Assembly: GCF_014641735.1 (NCBI RefSeq) | Contig: NZ_BMIH01000005.1 | Coordinates: forward strand, 217,201-281,200 | Length of the DNA stretch: 64,000 nt | DNA from: Sphingomonas metalli | Lineage (GTDB): Bacteria; Pseudomonadota; Alphaproteobacteria; Sphingomonadales; Sphingomonadaceae | Reading direction: 5' to 3' | Part shown: positions 8,475 through 17,860 of the stretch, in pieces | Layout of the letters: each line of letters starts with the position of its first letter | Position numbering within the stretch: position 1 is the first letter of the stretch | Notes under the pieces: model-generated | Told to the model about the DNA's origin: nothing | Databases searched by the model: none | Seen by the model: the letters and a program-made list of their open reading frames with translations, nothing else | Program-made: the position numbers and the translations under genes

Positions 8475-9997
8475 AGCGGGATATTGTCATGCTTCTTCCA
8501 CGGGTTCTCGAGGCTCTTCCCCCGCAGCTTCCGCAGCCCCAGCGCGATCCGCCGCCGCGTCGAGTGGGGCTGGATCACCTCGTCGATGAAACCCTTGCTC
8601 GCCGCGACGAAGGGATTGGCGAAGCGCGCCTCATATTCGGCGGTGCGCTCGGCGATCTCCTCGGGCGTGCGGCCGCGGAAGATGATCTCGACGGCTCCCT
8701 TCGCGCCCATCACCGCGATCTCGGCGGTGGGCCAGGCATAGTTGAGGTCGCCGCGCAGATGCTTCGACGCCATCACGTCGTACGCGCCGCCATAGGCCTT
8801 GCGCGTGATGACGGTGATCTTCGGCACCGTCGCCTCGGCATAGGCGAATAGCAGTTTCGCGCCATGCTTGATGATGCCGTTATGCTCCTGCGCGGTGCCC
8901 GGCAGGAAGCCCGGCACGTCGACGAAGGTCACGATCGGGATCTCGAACGCATCGCAGAAGCGCACGAAGCGCGCCGCCTTCTTCGAGCTGGCGATGTCGA
9001 GCACGCCCGCCAGCACCATCGGCTGGTTGGCGACGATGCCGACCGTCCGTCCCTCGATCCGGCCGAAGCCGCACAGGATGTTGGCGGCATGCGCCGGCTG
9101 GATCTCGAAGAAATCGCCCTCGTCGACCACCTTGGCGATCAATTCGTGCATGTCGTAGGGCTGGTTGGCGCTGGCGGGGATCAGCGTATCGAGGCTCTCC
9201 TCGACCCGGTCCCAGGCGTCCGCCGTCGGCCGCTCCGGCACGGGTTCGCGGTTCGACAGCGGCAGGAAGTCGATGAAGTCGCGCGCCGCCAGCAGCGCCT
9301 CGATATCGTCTTCGAACGCGACGTCGGCGACGCTCGTCTTGGTGGTGTGCGTCACCGCGCCGCCCAGCGCCTCCTGGGTCACCACCTCGTTGGTCACCGT
9401 CTTCACCACGTCGGGGCCGGTGACGAACATATAGCTCGAATCCTTCACCATGAAGATGAAGTCGGTCATCGCCGGCGAATAGACTGCGCCGCCCGCGCAC
9501 GGCCCCATGATGAGCGACAGCTGCGGCACCACGCCCGATGCCAGCACGTTGCGCTGGAACACCTCGGCATAGCCGCCCAGCGACGCGACGCCCTCCTGGA
9601 TGCGCGCGCCGCCGCTGTCGTTCAGCCCGATCACCGGCGCGCCAACCTTCATCGCCATGTCCATGACCTTGCAGATCTTCGCCGCGTGGCGTTCGGACAG
9701 CGAGCCGCCGAACACGGTGAAGTCCTGACTGAAGACGAAGACCAGCCGGCCGTTGATCGTCCCCGAACCCGTCACCACGCCGTCGCCCGGGATCACCTGG
9801 TCCGCCATGCCGAAATCGACGCAATTATGCTCGACGAACATGTCGAGCTCCTCGAAGCTGCCCTGATCGAGCAGCACGTCGAGCCGCTCGCGCGCGGTCA
9901 GCTTGCCCTTGGCGTGCTGGGCGGCGATCCGCTTCTCGCCACCGCCCGCCCGCGCGGCGGCGCGCTTGGCTTCCAGCATCGCGATCGTCGACGACAT
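8471..9997 (-). CDS. pccB: Propionyl-CoA carboxylase beta (carboxyltransferase) subunit
   Basis: A 508-residue carboxyltransferase that moves the carboxyl group from biotin to propionyl-CoA. The start is ATG at 9997 ([16 protein letters not shown]), preceded by AGGAGG eight bases away. The open frame continues far upstream but is not gene-like there. The N-terminal half has [18 protein letters not shown], the C-terminal half has the [16 protein letters not shown] and AYGGAYDVM segments typical of PccB. It is the first gene of the propionate operon and lies opposite the ScfR-type regulator across a 117-bp gap with repeated TTGCGAA sites. Confidence 0.97.
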   Translation of the reverse strand: MSSTIAMLEAKRAAARAGGGEKRIAAQHAKGKLTARERLDVLLDQGSFEELDMFVEHNCVDFGMADQVIPGDGVVTGSGTINGRLVFVFSQDFTVFGGSLSERHAAKICKVMDMAMKVGAPVIGLNDSGGARIQEGVASLGGYAEVFQRNVLASGVVPQLSLIMGPCAGGAVYSPAMTDFIFMVKDSSYMFVTGPDVVKTVTNEVVTQEALGGAVTHTTKTSVADVAFEDDIEALLAARDFIDFLPLSNREPVPERPTADAWDRVEESLDTLIPASANQPYDMHELIAKVVDEGDFFEIQPAHAANILCGFGRIEGRTVGIVANQPMVLAGVLDIASSKKAARFVRFCDAFEIPIVTFVDVPGFLPGTAQEHNGIIKHGAKLLFAYAEATVPKITVITRKAYGGAYDVMASKHLRGDLNYAWPTAEIAVMGAKGAVEIIFRGRTPEEIAERTAEYEARFANPFVAASKGFIDEVIQPHSTRRRIALGLRKLRGKSLENPWKKHDNIPL

Positions 9998-10069
9998 GCC
10001 ATTTCCTCCTGCGACCCGGCCGTCGCCCGTCCCTGCCTGCCCGCGACGGCGCGGCGGCGCAAATGTGAA

Positions 10070-10100
10070 CTTGCGAATTTGCGAAGCGGCGGCTTGCGAA
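10070..10100. promoter_or_regulatory. Candidate ScfR/PccR operator, three YTTGCGAA repeats
   Basis: The intergenic region between pccB and the regulator holds CTTGCGAA (10070-10077), TTTGCGAA (10078-10085) and CTTGCGAA (10093-10100). RamB and PccR, members of the same regulator family, are known to bind TTTGCAAA-like boxes near their target promoters. Position, repetition and similarity to that box suggest autoregulation and control of pccB. The promoter elements themselves are not clear. Confidence 0.6.
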
Positions 10101-10114
10101 CTATCCTCGCGGCT

Positions 10115-11485
10115 ATGCCTCCGCCCCGTCTCTATGCCGGCGACTCGCTGCGCGCGCTGCGCCGGGCCGCTGGCCTCAACCAGCGGGCGATGGCGGCGCG
10201 GCTCGGCCTGTCGGTCAGCTACCTCTCGCAACTCGAGGGCGGCGAGCGACCGTTGACCGCAGCAGTGATCGCCGCGATCGGTCGCCACTTCCCGCAGGCG
10301 CTGGCCGGCATTGCCGATGGCGATACGGCGCGGCGGCTGGTGGCGCTGGGCGAGGCCTTGGCGGATCCGTCGCTGCCGCCGTTGCCGGCGGAGACCACGG
10401 CCAGGCTGGCCGAGGATCGTCCCGACATTGCAGACCGGCTGATCGCGCTCCACGCCGCCAAACGGCTGGCGGAGGAGCGGCTCGCGCTGGCGGAGGAAAC
10501 GCTGGTGGCGGGGGGTGCAGCGCGACTGCCCTGGGAGGCGGTGCGCGACTGGTTTCATGCGGCCGGCAATTACCTCGACCCGCTCGATCGGGCGGCCGAG
10601 GCCCTGGCCGCGGCGGCAACAGCGCCGCTCGACCTGACAGACGCGCTTGCACGCCATGGAATCAACGTCGCGACCGATCCCGATGCCGATGCCCCGATCG
10701 CCCGCCTCGACGGCGCGACGCTGATCGTCAACGGCGCGCTGCCGCCCGAGAGCCGCCGTTTCCAAATGGCGCACCGGCTCGCCACCCGCGCCTTTTCCCA
10801 GGCGATCGCGGCGGTGGTCGACAGCTCCGGACTGGATGCGACCGAGGCGCGGCGACTGCTGGCGATCGGCCTGGCCAATTATGCGGCCGGGGCGATGCTG
10901 ATGCCCTATGCGGCGTTCCGCACGACGGCGCGGCGACTGCGCCACGATATCGATCAATTGTCGCGGTACTTCGGCGTCAGTTTCGAACAGGCCTGCCACC
11001 GGCTGTCGACCTTGCAGAGACCGGGGGCGGAGGGCGTGCCCTTCTTCTTCTGCCGGGTCGACATGGCGGGCAACATCACCAAGCGCCACTCCGCCACGCG
11101 GCTCCAGTTCGCCCGCTTCGGCGGTGCCTGTCCGCTCTGGCACGTTCATGAGGCAGCGGCGATTCCGGATCGCATCCTCGTCCAGCATGCCGAGACTCCG
11201 GACGGCGTGCGCTACGTGTCCATGGCCAAGGGACTGGTGAAGCCGTCGGGCCGCTTCGCCCGCGCGCCGCGCCGCTATGCCGTGGTGCTGGGGTGCGAGG
11301 CGGTCCACGCCGCCGACTTCGTCTATGCGGACGCGGTCGACCGCACGGGTCCCGCGACGCCGATCGGCATCTCCTGCCGCCTCTGTCCCCGGCCCGATTG
11401 CGATCAACGGGCCTTTCCGCCGACCGATCGGCGCATCGCGGTGGAGCCCGACACCCGGCGGATCGTGCCCTATCGGCTCGCATGA
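10115..11485 (+). CDS. Short-chain fatty acyl-CoA regulator (ScfR/PccR family)
   Basis: A 456-residue transcription factor starting [20 protein letters not shown] (ATG at 10115). An XRE-type helix-turn-helix at about 10-60 includes [18 protein letters not shown] middle region resembles the IrrE/ImmA peptidase fold but lacks an intact HExxH (FQMAHRLA instead). The C-terminal domain has a cysteine cluster, CRLCPRPDC, typical of ScfR proteins such as RamB and PccR. These sense acyl-CoA and control propionate or acetate assimilation genes. Divergent placement to pccB strongly supports control of the propionate operon. Confidence 0.9.
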   Translation: MPPPRLYAGDSLRALRRAAGLNQRAMAARLGLSVSYLSQLEGGERPLTAAVIAAIGRHFPQALAGIADGDTARRLVALGEALADPSLPPLPAETTARLAEDRPDIADRLIALHAAKRLAEERLALAEETLVAGGAARLPWEAVRDWFHAAGNYLDPLDRAAEALAAAATAPLDLTDALARHGINVATDPDADAPIARLDGATLIVNGALPPESRRFQMAHRLATRAFSQAIAAVVDSSGLDATEARRLLAIGLANYAAGAMLMPYAAFRTTARRLRHDIDQLSRYFGVSFEQACHRLSTLQRPGAEGVPFFFCRVDMAGNITKRHSATRLQFARFGGACPLWHVHEAAAIPDRILVQHAETPDGVRYVSMAKGLVKPSGRFARAPRRYAVVLGCEAVHAADFVYADAVDRTGPATPIGISCRLCPRPDCDQRAFPPTDRRIAVEPDTRRIVPYRLA

Positions 11486-11509
11486 CCGCTAATTAGCCCC
11501 TTACCCGTA

Positions 11510-11521
11510 AAAACATGTTTT
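11510..11521. promoter_or_regulatory. AT-rich 12-bp palindrome upstream of GH29 gene
   Basis: AAAACATGTTTT is a perfect palindrome, followed by TCAAATATGTG. It lies 70 bp before the GH29 start in an AT-rich pocket of an otherwise GC-rich region. It is a plausible operator for the GH29-GH42 transcript; the nearby IclR protein is one candidate ligand, but nothing in the sequence proves the pairing. Confidence 0.4.
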
Positions 11522-11591
11522 CAAATATGTGTGGATGCCGCACAACGCTCCGATGCCGTCCGATCAGTTGACGGCCGCGGAGGAGGGGTGC

Positions 11592-13127
11592 GTGATCGAG
11601 TTGAGCAAGCGCGATGTGCTGGGCGGTTCGCTTGCCGCCTTATGGGCCGGCTCCCGCGGTGCCGCGGCGGCGGCCGCCACCGCGCCGGTGGCGATCCGGC
11701 CGGGCCGGTTCGATGCCAGCGTCGCCTCGCTCCAGGCCTATCGCGCGCCCGAATGGTTCCGCAACGCCAAGTTCGGGATCTGGGCGCATTGGGGTCCGCA
11801 GGCGGTGCCGGCGCAGGGCGACTGGTATGCGCGCTGGATGTATGTCCCCGGCCATCCCTGTTACGACCATCACGTCAAGACCTACGGTCATCCGTCGGAA
11901 AAGGGCTATAAGGACATCATCCCGCTCTGGACGGCGGCGCGCTGGGATCCCGATGCGCTGGCCGCCCGCTACGCCGCTGCGGGCGCGCGCTACCTCGTGT
12001 CGATGGGCGTCCACCACGACAATTTCGACCTGTGGCGATCGCGGCATCAGCGCTGGAACGCGACGCGGATGGGGCCGAAGCGCGACGTGGTCGGCGAATG
12101 GCAGGCGGCGGCGAAGCGGCACGGGATGCGGTTCGGCGTGTCCGAGCATCTCGGCGCCAGCTATACCTGGTGGTATCCCAACCACCTCTACGACCAGTTC
12201 TGGCCGCGGCTCGGGGTGGAGTATGACGGCGCCGATCCGCGCTACGCCGACCTCTACCACGACAACCGGACCGAACCCTTCACCAACAAGCCCGGCACCT
12301 GGTACACCAAAAACCCGGCCTATCATCGCCACTGGTTCGACCGGATCAGCGACCTGCTCGACAGCTACCAGCCCGACTTCCTCTATACCGACGGCGGCAT
12401 CCCGTTCGGCGAGGTCGGGCGCGCCCTGATGGCGCACTTCTACAACAGCCGCACCGGCCCGTCCGGGCAGGTGGAGGCGGTCTATGCCTGCAAGAACCAG
12501 GGTTCGGGCGACTTCTTCGAGGGCACCGCGGTGCAGGACGTCGAGCGCGGCGTGCTCAAGGGGATCAATCCCCTGCCCTGGCAGACCGACAGTTCGAACG
12601 GCGACTGGTTCCACAAGACCGACGACAGCTGGAAGTCCAGCGCGGAGGTGCTCGCCATCCTGACCGACGTGGTCAGCAAGAACGGCAACCTGCTGCTCAA
12701 CATCGTCCTGCGCGCCGATGGCAGCCTGCCGCCGGAGTCGGACCGGCTGCTGGCCGATCTCGAGGGCTGGTTCCAGGTCAATGCCGAGGCGATCCACGAC
12801 ACCCGGCCCTGGAAGATCTTCGGCGAAGGACCGACCGAGGCGGCGGGCGGCGCGTTCGGCGAGAATGGCCGCTACACCGCGCGCGACATCCGCTTCACGA
12901 CGAAGGGCGAGCGACTGTTCGCGCTGACCCTGGCCCCGCCGGCAGGGCCGGTGGCGATCACCACGCTGCGGCGCGGCAGCCGGGTGGAGCCGCGGCGGGT
13001 CGGGTCGGTCCATCTGCTGGGGCGCGGTCCGGTTGCGTTCCGCCAGACCGCGAGCGCGCTGGTGGTCGACCTGCCCGCTTCGCTGCCGACGCCGCAGGGC
13101 GTCGCGCTTGACATCCGTTTCGCCTGA
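11592..13127 (+). CDS. Alpha-L-fucosidase, GH29
   Basis: A 511-residue exported glycosidase removing terminal alpha-L-fucose. I choose GTG at 11592 (IELSKRDVLGGSLAAL), because GGAGG lies a few bases upstream and the N-terminus then looks like a Tat-type signal (KRDVLGG plus an alanine-rich hydrophobic stretch). The catalytic region has FGIWAHWGPQ, VSMGVHHDNFDLW and DFLYTDGG, where D267 is the expected nucleophile. A conserved GNLLLNIVLRADGSLP segment follows. It forms a plus-strand pair with the GH42 gene 38 bp downstream. Some GH29 enzymes also accept alpha-L-galactosides. Confidence 0.93.
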   Translation: MIELSKRDVLGGSLAALWAGSRGAAAAAATAPVAIRPGRFDASVASLQAYRAPEWFRNAKFGIWAHWGPQAVPAQGDWYARWMYVPGHPCYDHHVKTYGHPSEKGYKDIIPLWTAARWDPDALAARYAAAGARYLVSMGVHHDNFDLWRSRHQRWNATRMGPKRDVVGEWQAAAKRHGMRFGVSEHLGASYTWWYPNHLYDQFWPRLGVEYDGADPRYADLYHDNRTEPFTNKPGTWYTKNPAYHRHWFDRISDLLDSYQPDFLYTDGGIPFGEVGRALMAHFYNSRTGPSGQVEAVYACKNQGSGDFFEGTAVQDVERGVLKGINPLPWQTDSSNGDWFHKTDDSWKSSAEVLAILTDVVSKNGNLLLNIVLRADGSLPPESDRLLADLEGWFQVNAEAIHDTRPWKIFGEGPTEAAGGAFGENGRYTARDIRFTTKGERLFALTLAPPAGPVAITTLRRGSRVEPRRVGSVHLLGRGPVAFRQTASALVVDLPASLPTPQGVALDIRFA

Positions 13128-13165
13128 CCGTTCCCGCCACGCCGCGCCTGTTCCGGAGCTTCTCG

Positions 13166-15241
13166 ATGGTTCGTCGCCCCTCCCCCGCCCGCATGACCTT
13201 CGTTGCCGCGCTCGCGTTGGCCGCATCGACCGAATCCCTATCGACCGTCGCGGCCGCGCAGAGCATTGTCGGTCACCCCGAATGGCCGGGCGGGGGCCAG
13301 CTGTTCGTCGGCACCTGCTATCAGCCGATCGACCGCACGCCCGAGCAGATCCGGCAGGATATCGCGATCATGAAGGCCGCGGGCTTCACCATGGTGCGGA
13401 TGGGCGACCTGTCCTGGGACTCGTTCGAGCCGCAGGAGGGGCGTTTCACCTTCGAATGGTTCGACAGGGTGCTGGACCAGATGCACGCGGCCGGCATCCG
13501 CGTGATCGTGGACATTCCGGGCCAGCCCGCCCCGATCTGGCTGCACAAACATTATCCCGGCGTCGACATCGTCAATCAGAACGGCATGCGCATGAACGCC
13601 GCCTCGCGCTACTGGGACAATATCGCCGACCCCGACTATCGTCGCCTCGCCAAGCGCCTCGCGACGCAGATGCTGCAGCGCTACGCCAAGCATCCGGCGG
13701 TGATCGCGGTCGGCTACGACAACGAGATCGGCAACGGCCGCATGTCCTATTCGGACGCCGACAGACAGCGCTTCGTCGGCTGGCTGAAGGCGAAATACGG
13801 CACCGTCGCGGCGCTCAACACGGCCTGGGCGACGCAGCGCTGGTCGCGCCGGATCAACGACTGGAGCGAGGTCGATCTGCCCTATGGCGAGGGACCGGGA
13901 CCGAACGAGCGCAACCTCGATCTGCGCCGCTTCTGGTCCGACGACACGATCGGCGCGCTCAAGGATCTGGAGGCGGTGCGCCAGCAATATGCCCCCAATC
14001 TCCCGACCCTTTCCAACTTCTGGCCCTATGCCGGGACCAAGGGCTTCGACTTCCTGCGCTCCTATGACCAGCTTTCCACCTACGGCGCGCAGGGCTTCTA
14101 TCCGGGCGATCCGCTGGGCGCGGCGTTCGACGTGATGATGAACCGCGGCGGGCTCGACACGCCGATCTGGTTCAACGAATTCACCGCTGGCGGCGGCGGC
14201 TATTACGGCACTCCGGGCCGCTCGCGCATGTGGGCCTATTTCGGGCTGCTCAACGCCGCGCAGACCTTCCTGGCCTGGACCTTCAATTCGCATCTGGGTG
14301 GCGAGGAACAGGCGATCTTCGGCCTGATCGATCACGACAGCCGGCCCTCCTGGAAGGTGAAGGAGTTCGGACAGATGGCGCGCGAGTTCGCGCGCCTGCA
14401 GACTTTGGGCTTTCCCCGCTTTCCCAAGCCGGAGGTGGCGATCGGCTACTCCTATCAGACCAACTGGCTGACGAGCCCCCCGCCCGGGCCGAACACGATG
14501 CAGGAATATTTCAAGGCCAGCTATCCGGATCAGGCGAAGGCCGCCTTCGCGCCCTTCTTCCGCGACAATATCGACGCGGCGCTGATCGACATCGGCTATA
14601 CGGCGATCGACCGGTACAAGCTCGTGGTGCTGCCGAGCGCCTATATGATGGACAAGGAAAGCGCCGCCGCCGTGCGCCGCTATGTCGAGAATGGCGGCAC
14701 GGTGGTGATGACCGGCTATTCGGCCAAGGTCGACGAGACGGGCAAGTGGTTCGACACGCCGCTGCCCGGCCGGCTGAGCGACGTGTTCGGCCTGCGCACC
14801 AACGAATTCTACCGTGCCGACCAGCCGTTGCGCATCGAATGGAACGGCCGGACCCTGACCGGTACCGATCCCTATTACGAGGTGCTGGAACCGAGCACCG
14901 CGCAGGTGCTGGCGCGCTTCTCGGCCGCGACCGGCGGCACGCCCGCGATCACCGTCAACCGCTTCGGCAAGGGCCGCGCCATTTATCTGGCGACCGCGGC
15001 ACAGGGTGCATTCCTCGACCCGCTGCTGCGCTCGCTCTACGCCGAACTCCGCATCGCACGTGGCCCGGAGACGCCGGAGGGCGTCTCGGCCCGGACGGTC
15101 GAGGGACGCACGCTGTACGTCAATACCGGCACCGGCCCCGCCACCGTATCGCTGACCGGCACGCACCGCGACGTGCTGACCGGCACCCGCCACGACGGCG
15201 CGCTGGTGCTGCCCGGCTTCGGCGTGGCGCTGATGGAGTGA
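13166..15241 (+). CDS. Beta-galactosidase, GH42
   Basis: A 691-residue enzyme with a signal peptide ending near AAAQS (residues 1-32). The GH42 barrel begins VGTCYQPIDRTPEQI. Predicted acid/base is E187 in GYDNEIGNG and nucleophile E338 in IWFNEFTAGGGG. The family trimerisation and C-terminal beta domains fit the later sequence (VVLPSAYMMDKES, then GRAIYLATAAQG). It likely removes beta-galactosyl units, and its pairing with the GH29 fucosidase suggests action on fucosyl-galactosyl ends after defucosylation. Export suggests periplasmic action. Confidence 0.92.
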   Translation: MVRRPSPARMTFVAALALAASTESLSTVAAAQSIVGHPEWPGGGQLFVGTCYQPIDRTPEQIRQDIAIMKAAGFTMVRMGDLSWDSFEPQEGRFTFEWFDRVLDQMHAAGIRVIVDIPGQPAPIWLHKHYPGVDIVNQNGMRMNAASRYWDNIADPDYRRLAKRLATQMLQRYAKHPAVIAVGYDNEIGNGRMSYSDADRQRFVGWLKAKYGTVAALNTAWATQRWSRRINDWSEVDLPYGEGPGPNERNLDLRRFWSDDTIGALKDLEAVRQQYAPNLPTLSNFWPYAGTKGFDFLRSYDQLSTYGAQGFYPGDPLGAAFDVMMNRGGLDTPIWFNEFTAGGGGYYGTPGRSRMWAYFGLLNAAQTFLAWTFNSHLGGEEQAIFGLIDHDSRPSWKVKEFGQMAREFARLQTLGFPRFPKPEVAIGYSYQTNWLTSPPPGPNTMQEYFKASYPDQAKAAFAPFFRDNIDAALIDIGYTAIDRYKLVVLPSAYMMDKESAAAVRRYVENGGTVVMTGYSAKVDETGKWFDTPLPGRLSDVFGLRTNEFYRADQPLRIEWNGRTLTGTDPYYEVLEPSTAQVLARFSAATGGTPAITVNRFGKGRAIYLATAAQGAFLDPLLRSLYAELRIARGPETPEGVSARTVEGRTLYVNTGTGPATVSLTGTHRDVLTGTRHDGALVLPGFGVALME

Positions 15242-15247
15242 CCGGAT

Positions 15248-16066
15248 TCAGGCGGGACGATAGCCCAGTCGATCCGACACGCGCGCCGCGGTGCGCGCCA
15301 GCAGATCGCGCGCCGCCTCCAGGTCCACCTTCTGCGAGCCGTCGATCAGCTCGAGAAAGGGGATGGTCAGTGCGGCCACCACGTTCCGGTCGAAGCCGAA
15401 GATCGGAAAGCTGATATCGGTCACGCCATAGGTGATCGGGCTCTTGCGCATTTCGAAGCCGTTGCGCCGCACCGCCGCCATGCGCTTGGCGAGCGCGTCC
15501 CGGTCGACCGGCGCGGCATCGCCATCCTCCTCGATGTCGCGAACGATCTGCTCGACCCGCTGGAGCGTCGAGAAGGCGAGGATCACCTGTCCCGAGCAGC
15601 TGCGGACCATGTCGATCCGCGCCCCGACCTTCAGCGAGAAGCCGCGGGTTCCGGGCTGTTCCTCGCGCGCGATCACCAGGCCGTGACCGCTGCCGGCGAC
15701 CACGAGGTGGCAGGACTGGCCCGCCTCCAGCGCCAGCACCTGCATCTCGGGCAGGGCGGCACCGACCAGATCGTGCGACGGCGTGGCCCGATAGGCGACC
15801 TCAAGCAGCTTGTAGGCGACCGTGTAGCGGTCGGTGATCTCCGACTTCTGAAGATAGCCCAGCTGTTCCAGCACCACGACGATCCGGAACAGCTCGCCCA
15901 CCGAGCGGCCGAGGCTGGCCGCCATATCGCTGATGATCGCCCCCTCCGGTCGCGCCGCGAGAAGCTCGATCACCTCGAACGCCTTCTGGATGGCGGGCGC
16001 CGCATAGGTTCCCTTAAGTGCCGCTCGTCCCATCCCCGCCGTCGCCCCAACGATTGATCTGTCCAT
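15248..16066 (-). CDS. IclR family transcriptional regulator
   Basis: A 272-residue regulator. The N-terminal winged helix (about 22-85) reads APAIQKAFEVIELLAARPEG, then MAASLGRSVGELFRIVVVLEQLGYL. The effector-binding domain (about 105-265) includes SCHLVVAGSGHGLVI and the DISFPIFGFDRNVVAALTIPF segment. It follows the second halogenase gene by 44 bp on the same strand and ends 6 bp from the convergent GH42 gene. It probably responds to a sugar-derived acid from this glycan region; the ligand is not predictable. Confidence 0.92.
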   Translation of the reverse strand: MDRSIVGATAGMGRAALKGTYAAPAIQKAFEVIELLAARPEGAIISDMAASLGRSVGELFRIVVVLEQLGYLQKSEITDRYTVAYKLLEVAYRATPSHDLVGAALPEMQVLALEAGQSCHLVVAGSGHGLVIAREEQPGTRGFSLKVGARIDMVRSCSGQVILAFSTLQRVEQIVRDIEEDGDAAPVDRDALAKRMAAVRRNGFEMRKSPITYGVTDISFPIFGFDRNVVAALTIPFLELIDGSQKVDLEAARDLLARTAARVSDRLGYRPA

Positions 16067-16110
16067 GCTGTCGCGCGTTGGATCGGAGGACGCAAGCGCC
16101 CGCAGCGCCC

Positions 16111-17607
16111 TCAGCCGGTCGCGCGGCGCGGCCCCTGCAGGACGTCGGCATGGCGCGGCATCCGTTCCACACCACGGCGGATCATCTCGCCCATCCGCCG
16201 CAGCTGCTCGCGCATCGTCGCTTCGGGAAAGCCGTCCGCCTGGCCGTCATAGCCGCGCGGGACGAGCCCCTGGCCCAGCATCACCGCGGCCCAGCTCGTA
16301 TCGGTGAACAGCTCGCCCGGCTCCGGCATGATCCGGCCGTTGGCGGCGAACAGCGCCATGCGCTGCGCCAGCGTGTCCGGCACGGGCATTGCCGCCGCCA
16401 TCCGCCAGAAGGCCGTGTCGCGCCGCAACGTCTGCTTGTAGTGAAGGATCACGAAGTCGCGCACCTGCTCGAAATCGCGCTGCATCAGCCGGTTGTACTC
16501 GGCCACCTCCGCCGGCACGATCGCGTCGCCGGGAAACAGCGCCATCAGAGTCTGCACGCCCTGCTGCACCAGATGGATCGACGTCGATTCGAGCGGCTCG
16601 ATGAAGCCGGCGGCAAGGCCCAACGCCACGACATTGTGGTTCCAGGCGCGCCGCCGCCGCCCGGTAGTGAAGCGCAGCCGGCGCGATGCCGCCAGCGCGG
16701 GCGCGTCGAGACCGGCGAGAAGCTGCGCCTCGGCGGCATCGTCGTCGAGGAAACGGCTGCAATAGACATGCCCGTTGCCGGTGCGGTGCTGGAGCGGGAT
16801 GCGCCAGCGCCACCCCGCCTCTCCCGCAGTCGAGCGGGTATAGGGGGTCGGCGGTCCGGCCGGGGCACTGGGTACCGCGATCGCGCGGTCCATCGGCAGC
16901 CAGTGCGACCAGTCCTCATAGCCCGTGCCCAGCGCCTCCTCGATCAGCAGCCCGCGAAAACCCGAACAGTCGAGGAACAGATCACCCGCAAGGCTGCGCC
17001 CGTCGGAGAGCCGGACACGGGCGACGTCGCCGCTCTCCCCGTCGCGCTCGACCGCGACGATCCGCCCCTCGATCCGGACAGCGCCCTCAGCCTGCGCGCG
17101 CTCCGCAAGGAAGGCAGCGTAGAGGCTGGCGTCGAAATGGAGGGCATAGGCCATCTTCGACAGGAGGTTGCGTGGATCCTCGGCCGGGCGCGCGAAGCGG
17201 CCGGCATAGGCGGCAGCCGTCGGCAGCGAATAGTCGGCCAGCTCGCCCTCGCGCAGGCGCAGCCAGTGATGGTGGAAGGCCAGGCCGCCGATATCGGCGC
17301 CATAGCGACCGAACGGGTGGAAATAGCGCGTCCCGATCTCGCCCCAGTCGCGGAACTCGATGCCCAGCTTGTACGTGCCCTGGGTACGGTGGATCAGCTC
17401 GTCCTCGTCGATGCCGAGCAGGCGATTGAAGTCCAGGATCGGTGGAATCGTCGCCTCCCCCACTCCGACCGTGCCGATCTCCGCGGATTCGATCAGCGTG
17501 ACGTGGAGGCGCTCAGGTGGAAACCGGCTGGCCAGCATCGCTGCCGCCATCCAGCCCGCGGTGCCGCCACCGACCACGACCACGTCCCGGATGGACTTGT
17601 CTGTCAC
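16111..17607 (-). CDS. Flavin-dependent tryptophan halogenase homologue (second copy)
   Basis: A 498-residue paralogue of the gene at 231-1736. GGGTAGW is at about 13-19, catalytic lysine K80 in GTYKLGIEF, the WRWRIP signature from W266, and the EPLES glutamate at E340. All key halogenase residues are present, so an active enzyme is plausible, but substrate and flavin reductase partner are unknown. It lies downstream of the TonB receptor terminator and upstream of the IclR gene on the same strand. Halogenase homologues beside carbohydrate TonB receptors recur in this bacterial group. Confidence 0.9.
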   Translation of the reverse strand: MTDKSIRDVVVVGGGTAGWMAAAMLASRFPPERLHVTLIESAEIGTVGVGEATIPPILDFNRLLGIDEDELIHRTQGTYKLGIEFRDWGEIGTRYFHPFGRYGADIGGLAFHHHWLRLREGELADYSLPTAAAYAGRFARPAEDPRNLLSKMAYALHFDASLYAAFLAERAQAEGAVRIEGRIVAVERDGESGDVARVRLSDGRSLAGDLFLDCSGFRGLLIEEALGTGYEDWSHWLPMDRAIAVPSAPAGPPTPYTRSTAGEAGWRWRIPLQHRTGNGHVYCSRFLDDDAAEAQLLAGLDAPALAASRRLRFTTGRRRRAWNHNVVALGLAAGFIEPLESTSIHLVQQGVQTLMALFPGDAIVPAEVAEYNRLMQRDFEQVRDFVILHYKQTLRRDTAFWRMAAAMPVPDTLAQRMALFAANGRIMPEPGELFTDTSWAAVMLGQGLVPRGYDGQADGFPEATMREQLRRMGEMIRRGVERMPRHADVLQGPRRATG

Positions 17608-17659
17608 CAGTTCGTCTCCCTTGCCGGGCCCAGGCGCCGGTTCTCCGTCCGTCCGTGCC

Positions 17660-17736
17660 GGGCTTGTCGAAGCACCGCCGTTCCTTGAGCCCTATGCGAA
17701 GCGGTTGGAAGGGACGAACAGGGCTTCGACAAGCTC
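17660..17736. repeat. Dispersed-type inverted repeat in halogenase/TonB receptor gap
   Basis: GGGCTTGTCGAAGC at 17660-17673 and GCTTCGACAAGCTC at 17723-17736 are inverted copies with one mismatch. The GCTTCGACAAGCTC core is the form of a repeat widely scattered in sphingomonad intergenic regions. The spacer carries no gene. It lies between the receptor terminator and the halogenase start. Confidence 0.65.
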
Positions 17737-17780
17737 GGCGCGAACGGGTTAAAGGCCGTCTCCAATCCATTGGTTGCTAA

Positions 17781-17816
17781 CAAAAAGGTGGCCGCCCTTC
17801 CTGACAAGGCGGCCAC
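17781..17816 (-). terminator. Rho-independent terminator of TonB receptor gene
   Basis: On the minus strand, GTGGCCGCC pairs perfectly with GGCGGCCAC across an 11-nt loop, followed by CTTTTTG. It lies 44 bp after the stop of the receptor gene (17861) and so separates it from the halogenase downstream. Confidence 0.85.
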
Positions 17817-17860
17817 AGAGGAGCTCGTGGTGGGGCGGGACGCCGGATGCGTCCTTCCCC

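Noticed and set aside
8864..10114. In-frame extension of the ScfR-like regulator upstream of 10115
   Set aside because: It runs antisense through pccB. The ATG at 10115 gives a normal family N-terminus just before the XRE domain.
9998..11407. Upstream extension of pccB by about 470 codons
   Set aside because: It is antisense to the regulator, and AGGAGG before ATG 9997 marks the real start.
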